Of a stretch of 64,000 nucleotides of DNA, positions 61,437 to 64,000 are shown piece after piece. The position numbers were made by a program, and so were the translations under genes. The notes beneath the pieces are model-generated. The model did not search any database. It was not told where the DNA came from and was given only the letters and a program-made list of their open reading frames with translations. Within the stretch, counting starts at the first letter, position 1, and each line of letters starts with the position of its first letter. Source of the stretch: Liolophura sinensis (lineage: Eukaryota > Mollusca > Polyplacophora > Chitonida > Chitonidae); NCBI RefSeq assembly GCF_032854445.1, contig NC_088303.1, forward strand, positions 6,581,501-6,645,500, read 5' to 3'.

Positions 61437-62114
61437 CATAGACCCATGCACTATACAGTACTGTGTTGACATTACACACTCTACATTGCTGGTATATATT
61501 GGGCGATGGCACTATACAGTGTTGTACAAAAAGGCACTATTCAGAGTTTGTATGTGATAGACAGGTATACTATACAGTGGTGCCAACCGATGGATGGGTG
61601 TACTATACAGTGATGGCATGTGATGGACTTGTATACTATACAGTGATGGTAAGTGATAGACCGATGCATGATAGAGGGATGGTAAGTGACAGACGGATCT
61701 ACTTTTCAGTGATGGTATGTGATAGACAAGTGTACTATACAGTGATGGTAAGTGGCAGACGTGTCCACTATACAGGGATGGTAGGTGATAGACGGATGCA
61801 CTATGCATAGATGGTATATGGTGAACGGATGTACTATGTAGGGATGATGTGTGATAGGCGAGTGTACTATATAGGGGTGGTAAGTGATAGACGAGTGTAC
61901 TGTACAGTGACGGTAAGTGATAGACGGGTCCAGCATATAGGGATTTATGTGACAGTATGTGATAGACGGATGTACTATACAGGGATGGTAAGTGATAGAC
62001 GAGTGCACTATAAAGTGATGGTGACAGACGTGTCCACTATACAGGGACGGTAAGTGATAGGCGACTGTACTATTCACGGCTGGTAAGTGATAAACGGGTG
62101 TACCATACAGTAAT
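61437..62114 (+). repeat. 33-bp minisatellite, about 20 copies
   Basis: The consensus is GATGGTAAGTGATAGACGAG followed by TGTACTATACAGT, with 33-bp spacing and more substitutions than the 41-42 kb array. Open frames of 80-123 codons on both strands follow from the period being divisible by 3. Confidence 0.93.
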
Positions 62115-62873
62115 TAATGCCGTTTTGGGGACACAAATTTGAAAAAAAATATATGTAAACAATGAAAAGAAATATATCTCACGCACCATTTATGCGATGG
62201 TCATACTTAATGACAATGTGTGTGAAGCAGACGTTTTAATTGTTACATAGTGTTGATAGCTTTTGAGCGTATGCATTTCTACTGTGACACTCGATTGACC
62301 CTAACTTTAAATTGGACATTTTTTTCAAAAGATTTACCATACACTTATTATGTTGGAAGGGTATTCCTAGCTTTTTAGAGTGCATAGGCCATTAGTGGGA
62401 ACAGTTCCATGTGTAAAATACATTGCGCCTTCTGCAAGTGTGCTGATCATTAAATCTAATGATCACTAAATCTAAGCATGATGTTGCTACAATTAGAAAT
62501 ACAAAGCATTGGTCATAGACTATATGCGTTTCGGAAGGGAGCCCAGAATAGTCACATTACGAGGACTGAGTACCTACTAAAACAGATACTAGGGTTACGT
62601 GCCAAATGTTATTTTATGTATAGCACACTTTACAGTCAGCTGTTGATTTGGTACAGACAGTTGGGCTCAGATCGTCGCCGTGTTATAGAATCTAGTTACT
62701 AAGACAATGTGCAAGAGAGAAGACTTGGTGAGACCCTAGGCTACCATAAACTGTCTGGGCGGCTGTCATTCAATCCTGGATGAGGCGTAAATCAAGGAAG
62801 GTACATGTGAGACTCCCCCAGCCTTTATTGAACATCACAGTTCACTTGTGGGCGTGGCTATGGAGAGAAGCAT
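62115..62873. other. No recognisable gene
   Basis: A short imperfect duplication around ATCTAATGATCACTAAATCTA (two half-units near 62447-62473) is the only structure seen. Confidence 0.5.
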
Positions 62874-62886
62874 GAGTACTGGGTGA

Positions 62887-63119
62887 TTGTGATTGGTGTT
62901 TTACGCCGTACTCAAGAATATTTCACTTATACCACGGCGGCCAGCATTATGGTGGGTGGAAACGACCCACGACCACCCGTAGGTTGCTGACAGACCTTCC
63001 CACATACGGCCGAAGAGGAAGCCAGCATGAGCTGGATTTGAACTCACCGCACTGGTAAGAGACTCCTGGGTCATTACGCTGCGCAAGCGCGCTAACCAAC
63101 TGAGCCACGGAGGCCCCTC
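62887..63119 (-). repeat. SINE family 1, full-length, with perfect target duplication
   Basis: The 13-bp GAGTACTGGGTGA is present at 62874-62886 and 63120-63132. The reversed A box CCAACTGAGCCA is at 63096-63107 and the reversed B box GGATTTGAAC at 63034-63043. Core GGCGGCCAGCATTATGGTGG and tail TGATTGGTGTTTTACGCCGT are present; the A-rich tail repeat is missing. Confidence 0.95.
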
Positions 63120-63132
63120 GAGTACTGGGTGA

Positions 63133-64000
63133 AGGATGGAGATTCAAATACATGCGCACACCGCTTGTAAAGTCATTCCACCTTCACAGTGTGTCTACAA
63201 ATTGTTGAGAGTGATTTATTTATTACACATAATTCTACACCTATGGATAGGAACAGCAATCAAAACATGGTAATGAGTGGCCTGAGGATATATCTTATGC
63301 GAAATCAGTACCTGTCCGAACGGATTGTCTCAACCATTCCAATCAACCTTACTGGTCACGGCTCCGGGGTCTACAGCGAGAGTGTTTCTCAAACAAATGA
63401 CCAAATGAGATTCTTCGAAACAAAAAGCCAGCACAAAACTTGACACATTTGTGTTTGTTTATTAGCCAATGTTTAAATATAAATCATACCTGCAGTAATT
63501 AAGTTCAAATCACAAACTGAACAGTCAGTATCTTTTATTGTGGAGAGCTGATTTGCCCTGTATGGTTTATGATACCCAAGAAAACAGTGTACTTGCTCAC
63601 CTGGTACTTTAAATCGCTGAATTTTTTACATCGATAGCGGAGATAGCCATCGTCTAATTGTTTCTTTTGCAAATATGCACGCGTCAAAGAGCACACAAAA
63701 GAGTGAATACTTGAGGTTTAACGCCGTACCAGACAAAAGGAGGTGACAACAGTAGAATAAGCGCAGGTGACCGTTAGATATTTTATTTATTATATTTTTT
63801 ATTTTTTTTTTTTTTTGGTGTACAGAATTCCGAACTGTGTGCCAAGATTTAATTGTGTTTTGTTCATGTACCGCACTGTCTACGGATGGAAAACAGTCTT
63901 CTTAAATGTCACATAATTTCTCCAAAAAGTACTTTAGTCAGATATTAGAGTCTTCAATGTGCTCTTTGATGGTTAGTAATGATGAGCCAGGTTACAAGTT
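63133..64000. other. No recognisable gene; T-rich run near 63780-63817
   Basis: A low-complexity A/T stretch with a long T run occupies 63780-63817. A possible trace of the SINE family 2 tail (TGAGGTTTAACGCCGTAC) is at 63712-63729. Open frames are short. Confidence 0.5.

Overview
The window is animal (metazoan) nuclear DNA from a repeat-rich, AT-rich intergenic landscape, most likely a lophotrochozoan such as a mollusc or brachiopod. The evidence is two decayed families of tRNA-derived SINE, two Tc1-type DNA transposons, an I/Jockey-like non-LTR retrotransposon, many minisatellites, and no dense bacterial-style gene packing. The species call rests on recollection of SINE families common in that group and was not searched. 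No complete host gene can be assigned. The best host-gene evidence is a pair of homologous minus-strand exons per copy in a tandem duplication.

Layout. About 0.9-11.8 kb (unit A) and 14.5-20.2 kb (unit B) are diverged tandem copies of one segment. Unit A was interrupted by a broken non-LTR retrotransposon (1.56-5.83 kb), which itself carries an intact Tc1 element (2.97-4.50 kb). Both units hold, on the minus strand, an exon for a heavily N-glycosylated stretch followed by an exon for a transmembrane segment. Copy B has lost a splice donor and is frameshifted. At 20.3-20.8 kb there is a 56-bp minisatellite. At 21.9-24.35 kb lies a candidate uncharacterised mobile element with about 240-bp terminal inverted repeats, hairpin-forming ends and internal 176-bp monomers. 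From 25 to 35 kb there are SINEs, a duplicated 450-bp segment (29.3 and 33.7 kb) and long stretches with nothing recognisable. A second, disabled Tc1 element sits at 35.6-37.06 kb.

From 40.16 to 42.86 kb there is a 2.7-kb minisatellite block (39-bp units, then 33-bp units) carrying a SINE fragment. From 45.9 to 56.3 kb the sequence is built of repeated, diverged segments; a young SINE at 48.6 kb has a recognisable empty site in its paralogue at 55.7 kb. A second 56-bp minisatellite lies at 54.1-54.7 kb and a second 33-bp minisatellite at 61.4-62.1 kb. A SINE with a perfect 13-bp target duplication is at 62.9-63.1 kb.

How it fits together: the window records successive events, namely segmental duplication, decay of one gene copy, insertion of LINE, Tc1 and SINE copies that can be ordered against the duplications, and local expansion of tandem arrays. 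No operon, CRISPR array, rRNA gene or free-standing tRNA gene was seen.
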